Assembly: GCF_000525855.1 (NCBI RefSeq)
Contig: NZ_AODE01000029.1
Span: 21,630 to 85,629, forward strand
Length of the DNA: 64,000 bases
Direction: 5' to 3'
DNA from: Listeria cornellensis FSL F6-0969
GTDB taxonomy: Bacteria; Bacillota; Bacilli; Lactobacillales; Listeriaceae
Part shown: piece after piece, positions 46,123 to 55,539 of the stretch
How the letters are laid out: each line of letters opens with the position of its first letter
Position numbering within the stretch: the first letter of the stretch is position 1
Notes under the pieces: generated by a model
What the model was told of the DNA's origin: nothing
Database searches by the model: none
Seen by the model: the letters and a program-made list of their open reading frames with translations, nothing else
Made by a program: the position numbers and the translations under genes

Positions 46123-46224
46123 ATGTTTCTACTATTTTCCAGTATCATTGCACCGACCGTTGTTGGCTGTGCTATTGTATGGTTTAAACACACGTTAGAG
46201 AGTCGGAGTCATGATAACAAATAG
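46123..46224 (+). CDS. Fst-family type I toxin
   Basis: 33-residue peptide: one membrane helix SSIIAPTVVGCAIVWF followed by a charged tail KHTLESRSHDNK. The IAP..VG core and the charged tail match the Fst/Ldr family of membrane-damaging type I toxins. AAGGAGGTGA lies six bases upstream of the ATG and is preceded by a small hairpin (AGCGA/TCGCT). A shared terminator and an opposing promoter downstream give the usual Fst layout of toxin mRNA against a short antisense RNA. Missed by minimum-length ORF finding. Confidence 0.78.
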   Translation: MFLLFSSIIAPTVVGCAIVWFKHTLESRSHDNK

Positions 46225-46244
46225 GCGACATCTCTAACACCATC

Positions 46245-46283
46245 AAAAAATCCCCACGTTGTCGCCCAACGTGGGGATTTTGG
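46245..46283. terminator. Shared bidirectional terminator of toxin and antitoxin RNAs
   Basis: AAATCCCCACGTT / AACGTGGGGATTT, 13-bp perfect stem, flanked by A6 and T4. In Fst loci both RNAs end in one such hairpin and pair through it. Confidence 0.9.
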
Positions 46284-46307
46284 TGAGCTCATGCTCCTAC
46301 TATATCC
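46245..46307 (-). ncRNA. Candidate antisense antitoxin RNA (RNA II-like)
   Basis: Minus-strand promoter TTTACG-17-TACAAT (46342-46314) would start a ~60-nt RNA ending at the shared terminator. AGCTCATGCT in this RNA region (46287-46296) is repeated at 46059-46068 next to the toxin promoter, recalling the direct repeats of par loci. Confidence 0.55.
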
Positions 46308-46353
46308 AAATTCATTGTAACACATTTATCAACTCTCGTAAACCACTAACAAC

Positions 46354-47376
46354 TTACTTCACCTTATAAATCCACCCTTCAGGCGCTTCCACATCGCCAA
46401 ATTGGATACCACAAAGCTCATCATATAATTGCTTCGTTACAGGCCCAACTTCCGTCTCACTATAGAACACATGGAAGTCATCCCCATTTTGAATCCCACC
46501 GATTGGTGAAATGACAGCCGCCGTTCCACACGCCCCAGCTTCAGCGAACGCATCCAATTTATCAATGAAAACATCACTTTCCTCTGCTTTCATGCCTAAA
46601 CGGTGCTCTGCCAAATAAAGCAACGAATATTTCGTAATACTTGGCAAAATAGATGGCGAGAATGGTGTCACGAAACGATTATCTTTCGTAATACCGAAGA
46701 AATTTGCAGCGCCGACTTCTTCAATTTTTGTATGCGTCGCTGGATCTAGGTAAATGCAATCGCTGAACTCGCGATCTTTCGCAATTTTTCCTGGGTAAAG
46801 GCTGGCCGCATAGTTACCACCAACTTTTGCAGCTCCGGTACCGTTTGGCGCCGCGCGATCATACTCCGATATAATGAAGTTCGTCGGATTTAGGCCACCT
46901 TTGAAATATGGTCCAACTGGGCAACAAAAGACGGAGAACATGAACTTAGGTGCCGTCCGAACGCCCAAATTATCGCCAATTCCAATTAAGTAAGGGCGTA
47001 AATACATCGTTCCACCCGAACCGTATGGCGGCATATAATCTTCGTTTGCGGCAATAACCTGTTTACACGCCTCAATAAAGCGCTCCTCAGGAAATTCTGG
47101 CATTAACAACCGATCACAACTACGCTTCATCCGTTTTGCGTTCTGATCTGGACGGAATAAATTAATCGATCCATCTTTACAACGATACGCCTTCAAGCCT
47201 TCAAAACACTGTTGTCCGTAGTGAATCGCCGTGGAGCCTTCTGCGATATGAACGACATTATCTTCTGTTAATGTCCCCTCATCCCACTTGCCGTTTTCCC
47301 AAATAGACACATAACGCAAATCCGTTTTAATGTATTCAAAACCAAGTGTGCCCCAATCAATATCCTTACTACTCAT
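46354..47376 (-). CDS. ilvE: Branched-chain amino acid aminotransferase
   Basis: 340-residue PLP enzyme for Leu/Ile/Val. Fold type IV signatures: IHYGQQCFEGLKAYR, RSCDRLLMPEFP, the PLP lysine in AAKVGGNYAASL, and EVGAANFFGI. Last step of branched-chain synthesis and first of catabolism. RBS GGGTGGGAATCGC before the ATG is moderate. Its 3' end abuts the antisense RNA promoter of the toxin locus. lmo0978-like position. Confidence 0.95.
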   Translation of the reverse strand: MSSKDIDWGTLGFEYIKTDLRYVSIWENGKWDEGTLTEDNVVHIAEGSTAIHYGQQCFEGLKAYRCKDGSINLFRPDQNAKRMKRSCDRLLMPEFPEERFIEACKQVIAANEDYMPPYGSGGTMYLRPYLIGIGDNLGVRTAPKFMFSVFCCPVGPYFKGGLNPTNFIISEYDRAAPNGTGAAKVGGNYAASLYPGKIAKDREFSDCIYLDPATHTKIEEVGAANFFGITKDNRFVTPFSPSILPSITKYSLLYLAEHRLGMKAEESDVFIDKLDAFAEAGACGTAAVISPIGGIQNGDDFHVFYSETEVGPVTKQLYDELCGIQFGDVEAPEGWIYKVK

Positions 47377-47615
47377 GCGATTCCCACCCTTTTTCTTCTA
47401 TTATTTGATTTGTTCATTATATCATAACTCTGCGCGATTTGAAAAAAGACACGCAACCTTTTGAAAAAAAAACTGATTATTTAAGCAAAAGTTTCCCTAT
47501 TGATTTCATTTTGTGGTAGAATGTAAATACGTTATCGAAATATAGGCCGAATCGTCTTATTCACAAGTTATTATCTAATAATTCGGACAACGAATAAAGA
47601 AGGGGGATCATACAC

Positions 47616-48364
47616 ATGGCAGACGCAAAAATGTTGGAACAAAAGATTTGGAGTAATGTTTTAAACGAGGAATTGGACTTATTAATTTATTTACCACCAA
47701 CGTTTTCGCCGCTTTCAAAGTACCCTTTTTTCTTAGTACAAGATGGCAAAGACTATTTTCAGTTCGGCAAGTTAGCGCGGTTTGCTGATGAACTAGCGGA
47801 AAATAAAGAGATTCAAGAGGCTATTTTTATCGGAATTCCCTATAAGACAGTAGAAGATCGGCGCGCGAAGTACCATCCTAATGGGGCGCAAAATGAAGCT
47901 ATATCCGCTTTCTGGCGCATGAACTCGTGCCTTATATCGAGGCGAACTTCCCAACGTATCATATGGGCACCAGTCGTTTCTTAATGGGTGATTCCCTTGG
48001 CGCTAGCGTTTCCTTGAAAGCAGCACTGAAATATCCACACACTTTCGGCAACGCGATTTTGCATTCACCACTTGTGACGGACGAATTGATGGATCTTGCG
48101 AATAAAGCCAATCCAGCCTTGGTTAAAATTTTCCACGTGATTGGTAGCGAGGAAACAGAAGTTCCAACGACAGATAATGATGTGGCGAATTTCTTGGAAC
48201 CCAATTTAGCACTTCATCAAATTTTAGAAACGCGTGGTTTTGAATATTATTTCCAAGAGTTTGAAGGAAAGCATCGCTGGAAATACTGGCAACCATTTGT
48301 CAAAGAAGCGCTACAATTTATGTTAGATAAAGAGCAATTTGAAACAGAAGATATGACCGTTTAA
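47616..48364 (+). pseudogene. Esterase D/enterochelin esterase-like hydrolase, frameshifted
   Basis: About 250 residues when repaired. N-terminal frame LDLLIYLPPTFSPLSKYPFFLVQDGKDYF and IGIPYKTVEDRRAKYHPNGA; C-terminal frame YIEANFPT, nucleophile LMGDSLGASVSLKAAL, and GKHRWKYWQPF with the catalytic His. This is the Fes/esterase D alpha/beta fold. The frame breaks at 47900/47901; one extra T (GCTTATATCC) gives EAYIRFLAHELVPYIEANF. AGGGGGA precedes the ATG. Followed 15 bases later by a GNAT gene. Confidence 0.85.
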
Positions 48365-48379
48365 GGAGGAATAAGGAGC

Positions 48380-48814
48380 ATGGCAGTAAAGCAAGTAACA
48401 GATAAAAAAGGGAAACAAGATGCATTTGACATTCGGAATGAGGTATTTGTCCTCGAGCAGAAAGTGGACCCAGAATTAGAGTGGGACGAGTTTGACGTGC
48501 TAGATTCAACCGTTATGTTCGTCGATTATGATGAAGATGGCACAGCGCTTGCAACAGGTCGATTCCGCGCGCTACCCGAATACGGCAAAGTAGAACGAAT
48601 CTGCGCCCGCAAAATTGCCCGCAAAAAAGGAAGCGGTCGCCGTATTATCGAAGCAATCGAGCAAGAAGCACGCGCGCAGAACGTTACGTTATTGAAGCTC
48701 GGCGCACAAACAACGGCCATTCCTTTCTATGAAAAGCTAGGCTACGAAGTGTGTTCTGACATCTTCATGGATGCAGGAATCGAACATAAAGATATGCAAA
48801 AGATACTAAATTAG
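48380..48814 (+). CDS. GNAT-family acetyltransferase
   Basis: 144 residues, ElaA/YjcF-like GNAT. DIRNEVFVLEQKVDPELEWDEFD at the N-terminus, ATGRFRALPEYGKVERICARKIARKKGSGRRIIEAIE as the acetyl-CoA region (the Arg-x-x-Gly-x-Gly loop is KKGSGR), and FYEKLGYEVCSDIFMDAGIEHKDM at the end. Substrate unknown. AAGGAGGAA upstream; operon with the esterase. Confidence 0.88.
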   Translation: MAVKQVTDKKGKQDAFDIRNEVFVLEQKVDPELEWDEFDVLDSTVMFVDYDEDGTALATGRFRALPEYGKVERICARKIARKKGSGRRIIEAIEQEARAQNVTLLKLGAQTTAIPFYEKLGYEVCSDIFMDAGIEHKDMQKILN

Positions 48815-48820
48815 TAACCA

Positions 48821-48849
48821 AGAGAATTCCTAACCGGGATTCTTTTTTT
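48821..48849 (+). terminator. Terminator of the esterase-GNAT operon
   Basis: AGAATTCC / GGGATTCT stem followed by seven T. Confidence 0.85.
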
Positions 48850-48860
48850 GAGCAAAATAG

Positions 48861-48889
48861 TTGAAAGTCAGTATTGGTCAGAGTATAAT
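48861..48889 (+). promoter_or_regulatory. clpE promoter with CtsR-like box in its spacer
   Basis: TTGAAA, 17-base spacer, TATAAT. The spacer region holds AGTCAGT-ATT-GGTCAGA (48866-48882), a degenerate CtsR heptad pair. Confidence 0.75.
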
Positions 48890-48899
48890 AATGATATAA

Positions 48900-48916
48900 G
48901 GTCAAATAAAGTCAAA
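48900..48916 (+). promoter_or_regulatory. CtsR operator of clpE
   Basis: GGTCAAA-TAA-AGTCAAA, a full match to the CtsR heptad consensus, at about +5 to +21 of the clpE transcript. Confidence 0.92.
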
Positions 48917-48953
48917 GTCAGACCTAATCTCAAAACTTATGGGAGGTTTTCAA

Positions 48954-51104
48954 ATGAAATGTCAAAATTGTAATCAAAACGAAGCTACAATCCAACTATA
49001 TATGAGTATGAATGGTCAGAAAATGGAGATGCCACTGTGTGCTGATTGTTACGCGCAATTCAGAGCGTCTGCTGGAACGCCTCGTGGGCAAAATGATTTT
49101 TACTCGCAAATGGATGATTTCTTTGCGAATATCGCTGGAGAAAAGCAAAATGCGAAACCAGAACGCAAAACAGCGGTGAAAACACAAACTGCTGGTGGCG
49201 GACGCGGTGGTTTACTAGATGAATACGGTACGAATTTAACGGCAATGGCTCGGGACGCAAAGCTAGATCCTGTTATCGGCCGTGATGATGAAATTCAGCG
49301 TATGATTGAAATTTTAAATCGGCGTAATAAAAATAACCCCGTGCTTATTGGGGAACCTGGTGTAGGTAAAACGGCAGTTGTCGAAGGTCTAGCCAATGCG
49401 ATTGTCGCGGGGATTGTTCCTGCAAAACTCCAAAACAAGGAAGTTATTTTGCTCGACGTTGCTTCCCTCGTTTCCAATACTGGGATTCGCGGGCAATTTG
49501 AAGAACGTATGAAACAACTAATTAGCGAGTTGCAAGCCGACGAAAACACGATTTTGTTTATTGACGAAGTGCACACGATTGTTGGAGCTGGCTCTGCAGA
49601 AGGTTCGATGGATGCCGGAAACATTTTGAAACCTGCACTTGCTCGTGGCGAACTGCAAATGATTGGGGCTACTACACTGAAAGAATACCGCAAAATCGAA
49701 AAAGATGCAGCATTAGAGCGTCGTTTCCAACCGGTACTAGTTGATGAGCCCACGATTGATGAGACACTAACAATTCTAGCTGGTTTGCAGCCGAAATATG
49801 AGGAATTCCACCACGTTCATTACGCGCAAGATGCGATAGAAGCAGCTGCAAAACTGAGCGACCGTTATATTCAAGATCGCCATTTGCCAGACAAAGCGAT
49901 TGATTTGATGGATGAAATTGGTTCTAAATATAATTTAACATTGGAGCACGTCGATCCGAATATGATTAATGAGCGCATTATTAAATTAGAGGAACAAAAA
50001 GATGTGGCTCTCCGCAATGAAAATTATGAAGAAGCGGCGTCGGTTCGAGATGAGATTACGAAACTGAAAGAACGCAAAGCAGAAGGCACACCGTCTGATA
50101 TACCAATGATTCATGCGGCTGATATTCAAGCCCTGATTGAAGAAAAAACAGGTATTCCAGTTGGCCGTTTACAAGAAGACGAACAATCTAAAATGAAAAA
50201 CCTCGAATCTAACTTGAAATCTAAGGTGATTGGTCAAGAAGAAGCTGTGACCAAAGTAGCCAAAGCGATTCGCCGTAGCCGCGTAGGATTGAAGCAAAAA
50301 GATCGTCCTATCGGTTCCTTCTTGTTCGTCGGTCCAACAGGTGTCGGAAAAACAGAACTCGGTCGGACACTTGCCTCTGAAATGTTTGGCTCAGAGGACG
50401 CGATGATTCGCTTAGATATGAGTGAATACATGGAAAAACATAGCGTTTCCAAACTCATCGGTTCCCCTCCTGGCTATGTTGGTCATGAAGAAGCAGGCCA
50501 ATTGACGGAAAAAGTTCGCCGCAACCCGTACAGCATTATTTTGCTCGATGAAATGGAAAAAGCCCATCCTGATGTGCAGCACATGTTCCTGCAAATTTTA
50601 GAGGATGGCCGTTTAACCGATAGTCAAGGTCGTACGGTTAGTTTCAAGGATACCGTGATTATTATGACGAGTAATGCTGGTGCGACGCTAAGTGAGGCTT
50701 CCGTTGGGTTCGCAACAACCGCTGCCGAAGCTGTGAAAAAAGAGTCCGAAATCCTCGATAAACTGGGCGATTACTTCAAGCCTGAGTTTTTAAATCGGTT
50801 AGACGCGATTGTCACATTCCAAAGCTTAGATAAAGAACATCTCCTCGTTATCGTGGACTTGATGCTTGCTGATTTAAACGACATGCTAGCACCACAAGAA
50901 ATCGATTTGACAGTAGATACAGCGGTGAAAGAAAAACTTGCCGAGATTGGTTATGATCCTAATTTTGGAGCAAGACCATTACGCAGAACGATTCAAGCTC
51001 AACTAGAAGACGCGATTGCTGACTTCATGATTGAACAACCAGAAGCAAAAGCACTTGTTGCGGTTCTAGAGGACGACGCGATTGCTGTCCAAGCGAACGC
51101 ATAA
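48954..51104 (+). CDS. clpE: ATP-dependent Clp protease ATPase subunit ClpE
   Basis: 716 residues. N-terminal zinc finger ([10 protein letters not shown]...CADCYAQF), first AAA domain with GEPGVGKT and LFIDEVHT, a UVR-like segment ([16 protein letters not shown]), second AAA domain with [11 protein letters not shown] and [12 protein letters not shown], and the ClpP loop region. Unfolds proteins for ClpP during heat stress. ATG 48954 with GGGAGG upstream. CtsR sites and a sigma-A promoter are visible. Monocistronic with terminator. Confidence 0.97.
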   Translation: MKCQNCNQNEATIQLYMSMNGQKMEMPLCADCYAQFRASAGTPRGQNDFYSQMDDFFANIAGEKQNAKPERKTAVKTQTAGGGRGGLLDEYGTNLTAMARDAKLDPVIGRDDEIQRMIEILNRRNKNNPVLIGEPGVGKTAVVEGLANAIVAGIVPAKLQNKEVILLDVASLVSNTGIRGQFEERMKQLISELQADENTILFIDEVHTIVGAGSAEGSMDAGNILKPALARGELQMIGATTLKEYRKIEKDAALERRFQPVLVDEPTIDETLTILAGLQPKYEEFHHVHYAQDAIEAAAKLSDRYIQDRHLPDKAIDLMDEIGSKYNLTLEHVDPNMINERIIKLEEQKDVALRNENYEEAASVRDEITKLKERKAEGTPSDIPMIHAADIQALIEEKTGIPVGRLQEDEQSKMKNLESNLKSKVIGQEEAVTKVAKAIRRSRVGLKQKDRPIGSFLFVGPTGVGKTELGRTLASEMFGSEDAMIRLDMSEYMEKHSVSKLIGSPPGYVGHEEAGQLTEKVRRNPYSIILLDEMEKAHPDVQHMFLQILEDGRLTDSQGRTVSFKDTVIIMTSNAGATLSEASVGFATTAAEAVKKESEILDKLGDYFKPEFLNRLDAIVTFQSLDKEHLLVIVDLMLADLNDMLAPQEIDLTVDTAVKEKLAEIGYDPNFGARPLRRTIQAQLEDAIADFMIEQPEAKALVAVLEDDAIAVQANA

Positions 51105-51106
51105 AT

Positions 51107-51145
51107 AAAAAGCGCCTTGAAAATTTTTTTTCAAGGCGCTTTTTT
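51107..51145. terminator. Bidirectional terminator after clpE
   Basis: AAAAAGCGCCTTGAAAA / TTTTCAAGGCGCTTTTTT, 16-18 bp stem; also ends the convergent small membrane-protein gene, whose stop lies in the stem. Confidence 0.92.
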
Positions 51146-51376
51146 CTGTTGCCGTTTTTTAAAGTAGGTAACGATGAGTAGCACGAGTCCGATTAAAATA
51201 ATCAGCTTCAACATCGAAAGTCCGATACTTATGGCACTGCTAAAAGGTGTTACATCAAATAGAAACAACATGACAAGGCTTAGTGCTATGGCAATTCGGA
51301 TTCCATACTTCTTGCAAAATAGTAGTACGTACCCTGAAGCTAAAACGTATATTCCGACAGATATCCATAAAAGCAT
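51131..51376 (-). CDS. Small membrane protein, unknown
   Basis: 81 residues with three hydrophobic helices: LLWISVGIYVLASGYVLLF, IRIAIALSLVMLFLFDV and LKLIILIGLVLLIVTYF, ending in a basic tail KKRQQKKAP. AAGGAG lies 11 bases before ATG 51376; a TTG at 51385 is too close to that site. No family recognised. Confidence 0.65.
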   Translation of the reverse strand: MLLWISVGIYVLASGYVLLFCKKYGIRIAIALSLVMLFLFDVTPFSSAISIGLSMLKLIILIGLVLLIVTYFKKRQQKKAP

Positions 51377-51442
51377 GAATGACAACGCTCCTTAAAAATG
51401 GTTGATAAGAATTATCCTACCAACCATTTTGACTATCCTAAA

Positions 51443-52231
51443 TTAGAATCCAATAATGTGATAACCGCTGTCCACATGGATCATTTCGCCAGTTACTCCG
51501 CGAGATAAAGCACTGAATAGGAATAATGCTGTATCACCAACTTCTTCGGCTTGTGTTGCGCGTTTTAATGGTGCTTTTTCTTCTACTACGGCTAACGATT
51601 CACTGAAGCTACCGACGCCGCGCGCCGAAACGGTACGGATTGGGCCAGCTGAAATCGCGTTAACACGAACCCCGTGCTTTCCAAGATCCATCGCTAAATA
51701 TTTCACGCTTGCGTCAAGTGCTGCTTTTGCCACGCCCATGATGTTGTAATTCTTCACGACGCGTTCGCCACCAAGATATGTCAATGTCACTAAACTAGCA
51801 TCGTCTGTTAACATTTCCAAATGCTTCGCCGTACGTGCAATCGCTGTGAATGAGTACGCGCTGACTTCATGCGCTTGCAGGAAACTTTCACGACTCACTT
51901 CCAAATAATCCCCTGCCAAAAAGTCTTTGTTAGCAAATGCGATACAATGGGCAATACCTGAAATTTGTCCAAATTTGGCTTTAATCGTTTCAAAAGTCGC
52001 CACAATCGCCTCTTCTTTATTCACATCACATTCAATAATAAGCGGGTTTTGATTGTTTTCATTCAAAGAACCAACAAGTTCCTCGATACTACGCTTCGAA
52101 CGATCATCGGCGTATGTAAAAATCAGATTTGCCCCTGCTTCATTTAGCGAACGAGCAATCGCCCATGCAATACTTCTCTTATTCGCTACGCCCATCACGA
52201 CATAGTTTTTTCCCTCTAAAGATAAATTCAT
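51443..52231 (-). CDS. fabI: Enoyl-[acyl-carrier-protein] reductase (NADH)
   Basis: 262-residue short-chain dehydrogenase-type FabI. GVANKRSIAWAIARSL replaces the classic Gly-rich loop, CDVNKEE, and the catalytic pair in NYNIMGVAKAALD (Tyr-x6-Lys); SAGPIRTVSARGV is the substrate loop. Last step of each fatty-acid elongation cycle and the triclosan target. ATG 52231 has GGAGG 11 bases upstream. No clear FapR palindrome seen upstream. Confidence 0.96.
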   Translation of the reverse strand: MNLSLEGKNYVVMGVANKRSIAWAIARSLNEAGANLIFTYADDRSKRSIEELVGSLNENNQNPLIIECDVNKEEAIVATFETIKAKFGQISGIAHCIAFANKDFLAGDYLEVSRESFLQAHEVSAYSFTAIARTAKHLEMLTDDASLVTLTYLGGERVVKNYNIMGVAKAALDASVKYLAMDLGKHGVRVNAISAGPIRTVSARGVGSFSESLAVVEEKAPLKRATQAEEVGDTALFLFSALSRGVTGEMIHVDSGYHIIGF

Positions 52232-52304
52232 CTGTTTCATTTCCTCCTTAAAATTACGCGCTTATGTTCATTTTACACGAATGCTTACCATTTTAAAACC
52301 GTTA

Positions 52305-53195
52305 TTATTTATGCTGTGTCAAAATTGCCGCTAAATCAGTGGCCAAATCGCTGCTCCAAGCCATTTTTTCTTCGGTGAATGGGTGGATTAACTCGAGATG
52401 ACAGGAATGAAGAGCATGGCGCTGTACTAATTCTGTTGGACCGCCGTACATATTATCCCCAATGAGTGGGTGCCCAACGTACGCAAAATGAACACGAATT
52501 TGATGTGTTCGCCCAGTTTCCAGTTGAATTTTCACATGATCAAATGTCGGATAACTCGCTAAAACTTCATAGTTTGTCTTCGCGTATTTCCCATCCGCAA
52601 CGACCGCGCGCTCAATCAGACTTTCTGGATTCCGGCCAATTGGGGCAATAATACTTCCCGAGCGCGTCTCCATATTCCCCGAAACAAGGGCCTGATACTG
52701 ACGCGTCACGTGCCCCGTCTGATGCAATGTACTAAGCCTGCCGTGCGCATAACGCGTCTTGGCAATCAGCATCAAGCCAGACGTCTCCTTATCAAGCCGT
52801 GTCACAATATGAATCGCCGAATCAATGTTATTTTTCAGATAGTGGCCCTTCAAATGATTCGCGACCGAACCGCTCGGATGATACTGCGACGGAATACTCG
52901 TCATCCCCGCTGGCTTATCCAGCACCAAAATAAAATCATCCTCAAAAACAATCGGCAACTCACCATATTCCGCGAGCAAGCGCTCATTCTCCTGCTCTTT
53001 CGGAAAAGTAATCCGAACATGATCTCCCGTTTTCACACGATAAAGCACATTCTCCTCTATTCCATTCACCTCAATCATGCCATCCTCCGAAAATTTCACC
53101 GAAGTAAGCAACAATTTCGAAACATATTTCCCTCGCAAAAAAGTACGCAGCATCAGATTCTCTTCATCCGCCGCGACATTCCATTCTAAATACAT
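52305..53195 (-). CDS. RluA/RluD-family pseudouridine synthase (YjbO-like)
   Basis: 296 residues. HIVTRLDKETSGLMLIAKT holds the catalytic Asp; VLDKPAGMTSIP and LETGRTHQIRVHFAYVGHPLIGD are the other family motifs. No clear S4 domain N-terminally, although residues 10-80 may be a reduced one. Target uridines not defined. Part of the yjbH-yjbO block as in Bacillus; separated from nadK here by a repeat. Confidence 0.92.
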   Translation of the reverse strand: MYLEWNVAADEENLMLRTFLRGKYVSKLLLTSVKFSEDGMIEVNGIEENVLYRVKTGDHVRITFPKEQENERLLAEYGELPIVFEDDFILVLDKPAGMTSIPSQYHPSGSVANHLKGHYLKNNIDSAIHIVTRLDKETSGLMLIAKTRYAHGRLSTLHQTGHVTRQYQALVSGNMETRSGSIIAPIGRNPESLIERAVVADGKYAKTNYEVLASYPTFDHVKIQLETGRTHQIRVHFAYVGHPLIGDNMYGGPTELVQRHALHSCHLELIHPFTEEKMAWSSDLATDLAAILTQHK

Positions 53196-53223
53196 AGTTA
53201 TACCTCACATATTCTGCACTACT

Positions 53224-53300
53224 GTTTAGGGGTTGCGCATAACCAAAGTAAATCGGCGACAAGCGCTCGATTTGCGTAAAGCCGATTGTATGTCCTACCT
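53224..53300. repeat. Dispersed hairpin repeat, copy 4 (degenerate)
   Basis: GCGCATAACC...AAATCGGCGACAAGCGCTCGATTTGCG...GCCGATTGTATGTCC. AATCGGC/GCCGATT arms and the phrase shared with copies 2 and 3. The TGGGAC end is decayed. Confidence 0.5.
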
Positions 53301-53387
53301 AATGTAAATGGTTTGGTGGTCTCAGGCTTTACTCTTGCTTTTATTCTTCTGCTATCAATAAATCGAGTGAAAGTGTTCGCCTATCAT

Positions 53388-54179
53388 CTACTCCTCGATA
53401 AACGAATCATGCACTCTTTTCCAAAATGGGAAGGATCTAAAGCGGGCGAACATGACTTTTTGTTGGGCGACGTCGTAGCGAATTTCACGGACATCGCGGT
53501 GCAAAATACTCAAGTGATCCATCGATACTTGGAAATCCTTATCGTTCACTGGCTTCAACGTCACCGAATGATGTTTTGGCAAAATCAAAGGCGAGCCAAT
53601 CGTTCGGTAGACCCGGTTATTAATCGATGCCATCTCGGTTAACTGCATCGCTTCAATGGATGGATGCATCAACGCACCACCAAGCGCTTTATTGTACGCC
53701 GTTGTCCCGGATGGTGTCGACATGCACAAACCATCGCCTCGAAATCGCTCAAAATGGGCGTCATTAATCGCAACATCGACAACAAACGGGCCACCTGAAC
53801 TTTTGATAGTAGATTCGTTCAAGGCTAAGTAAACCTTCTCCTTATTCCCACCGTATTTAATCGTCGTTTTTAAAAGTGGGTAAGCCGCTGTATCGTATTT
53901 CCCTTCCACAATGGCAAAAACCAGTTTCTCCGCCTCGGATGGGCGCCAATCCGCATAAAAACCTAAATGGCCCGTATGGATTCCAACGAATGTTACCTTA
54001 TCTAATCGGTGCTGGTAATCATGAAAAGCCGCCAGCAATGTGCCGTCTCCACCGATAGAAATAACAATCTCCGGCTCCGATTCGTCATATACCATATCAA
54101 AATCATCGAAATAGCCAATCATTTTGAGCCGTAATAGATTGGATTTTTCATCACCTCTAGAAGTGACTGCATACTTCAT
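53388..54179 (-). CDS. nadK: NAD kinase
   Basis: 263 residues. [13 protein letters not shown] (ATP/NAD-binding GGDGT) and [20 protein letters not shown] plus [20 protein letters not shown] (second signature) identify NadK, which makes NADP+ from NAD+. GGGGAG lies upstream of the two tandem ATGs; 54179 has the better spacing. Twenty-nine bases downstream of relQ, probably co-transcribed. Confidence 0.95.
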   Translation of the reverse strand: MKYAVTSRGDEKSNLLRLKMIGYFDDFDMVYDESEPEIVISIGGDGTLLAAFHDYQHRLDKVTFVGIHTGHLGFYADWRPSEAEKLVFAIVEGKYDTAAYPLLKTTIKYGGNKEKVYLALNESTIKSSGGPFVVDVAINDAHFERFRGDGLCMSTPSGTTAYNKALGGALMHPSIEAMQLTEMASINNRVYRTIGSPLILPKHHSVTLKPVNDKDFQVSMDHLSILHRDVREIRYDVAQQKVMFARFRSFPFWKRVHDSFIEE

Positions 54180-54208
54180 CATTACTTCTCCCCTATTCTC
54201 TACGCGAT

Positions 54209-54871
54209 CTAATTCTTCGGTAATGTATGATGATTCGCGTTCTTATCTTTTGGCACTTCTTTATTTCTAGTAAAGTACACCTGCGCTTCCTGTACTTCCT
54301 CACGAATCTCGCTCATCTCTTCGTCCAGACGAAAAGCCGCCTCAGCCGCGCGCTTCAGCCGAATATTGATGTCCTCTGGAAATTCTCCTTGATATTTATA
54401 GTTTAGCGAATGCTCAATCGTCGCCCAAAAATTCATCGCCAACGTTCGGATTTGAATCTCAGCTAGGATTTTCTTCTCGCCTTGAACGGTCTCGACAGGA
54501 TACTCAATCACAACATGATACGAGCGGTAGCCACTTGGTTTCTTATTCGTAATATAATCCCGTTCTTCAATAATTCGGAAATCATTGCGTTGACGAAGGA
54601 GCAACACGACCACATTAATATCATCCACAAACTGGCACATCATTCGAAGTCCCGCAATATCTTGCATTTCTTCGACAAGTCTGTCCAGCGGAATATCCTT
54701 CTTGTTCGCCTTATCTAAAATACTTGAAACTGGCTTCACACGGCCTGTCACAAACTCAATCGGCGAATGATTATTTGCAAGCTGGAATTGCGAACGCATC
54801 CCTTTTAATTTAATTTTCAGTTCTTCCACTGCTTGTTTATATGGCGCTAAAAAATCTTCCCAATGATTCAA
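54209..54871 (-). CDS. relQ: Small alarmone synthetase RelQ
   Basis: 220-residue stand-alone (p)ppGpp synthetase (YjbM). [25 protein letters not shown] helix, [34 protein letters not shown], the synthetase core [17 protein letters not shown] and [26 protein letters not shown] 54871 aligns with the Bacillus start and has GAGGTG six bases upstream; GTG 54880 is possible. Head of the relQ-nadK operon, divergent from the TPR-CYTH genes. Confidence 0.95.
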   Translation of the reverse strand: MNHWEDFLAPYKQAVEELKIKLKGMRSQFQLANNHSPIEFVTGRVKPVSSILDKANKKDIPLDRLVEEMQDIAGLRMMCQFVDDINVVVLLLRQRNDFRIIEERDYITNKKPSGYRSYHVVIEYPVETVQGEKKILAEIQIRTLAMNFWATIEHSLNYKYQGEFPEDINIRLKRAAEAAFRLDEEMSEIREEVQEAQVYFTRNKEVPKDKNANHHTLPKN

Positions 54872-55037
54872 AACACTCACCTCATATGTCGATTTTCATT
54901 ATGTGATAAACTTGCTCGCCTTCTATTTTAGCACATTCGCACGCCTTTCTCTCCTATTTACATCTATCTTTTTGATTTCATTTATTCTGCCTTCTTGTGT
55001 TAAAATGAAGGAATACACAATCTGAAGGAGGAGAACG

Positions 55038-55520
55038 ATGATGAAAACAACAGAAATTCTTGCGTTACTCGAAAATGGACAATATCAAGAGGCAAAAGAA
55101 TCCGCCAAAAACGCCTTGCTAACAGAGCCCGACAATGCTCTCTTAAACTACTATGCTGCTTGGAGTTGCGACGGTTTAAGCGATGAGACCGAAGCCATTT
55201 CCTACTATGAAAAAGCGCTCAAAATTGGCCTTCCAGAAACTGATTTAGCCGACGCTTACATTGGTCTTGGTAGTACCTATCGAGCCATTGGTAACTACGC
55301 AAAGGCCAGCGAAACTTTTCAGAAAGCCCGCGTTTCTTTCCCCGAAAACAAGGCGATTACCGTGTTCGCAAGCATGGCGCTTTACAACGAGCAGAATTAC
55401 AAAGAAGCGATGCAACTTGCGATCAAAATTATTGGCGAAACATCGAGCGATCCAACCATTATTGCTTACAAAAAAGCGATTATCAACTACTCAGAAGACT
55501 TAGATGCTGTCTGGGATTAA
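55038..55520 (+). CDS. Tetratricopeptide repeat protein
   Basis: 160 residues with about four TPR units: EILALLENGQYQEAKESAKNALLTEPDN, ALLNYYAAWSCDGLSDETEAISYYEKALKIG, LADAYIGLGSTYRAIGNYAKASETFQKARVSFPEN and ALYNEQNYKEAMQLAIKIIGE. Cytosolic interaction scaffold; partner unknown. GAAGGAGGAG upstream. Twenty bases before the CYTH gene start, so one operon. Confidence 0.88.
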   Translation: MMKTTEILALLENGQYQEAKESAKNALLTEPDNALLNYYAAWSCDGLSDETEAISYYEKALKIGLPETDLADAYIGLGSTYRAIGNYAKASETFQKARVSFPENKAITVFASMALYNEQNYKEAMQLAIKIIGETSSDPTIIAYKKAIINYSEDLDAVWD

Positions 55521-55539
55521 TAAAAAAGGAGTGCCTGCC

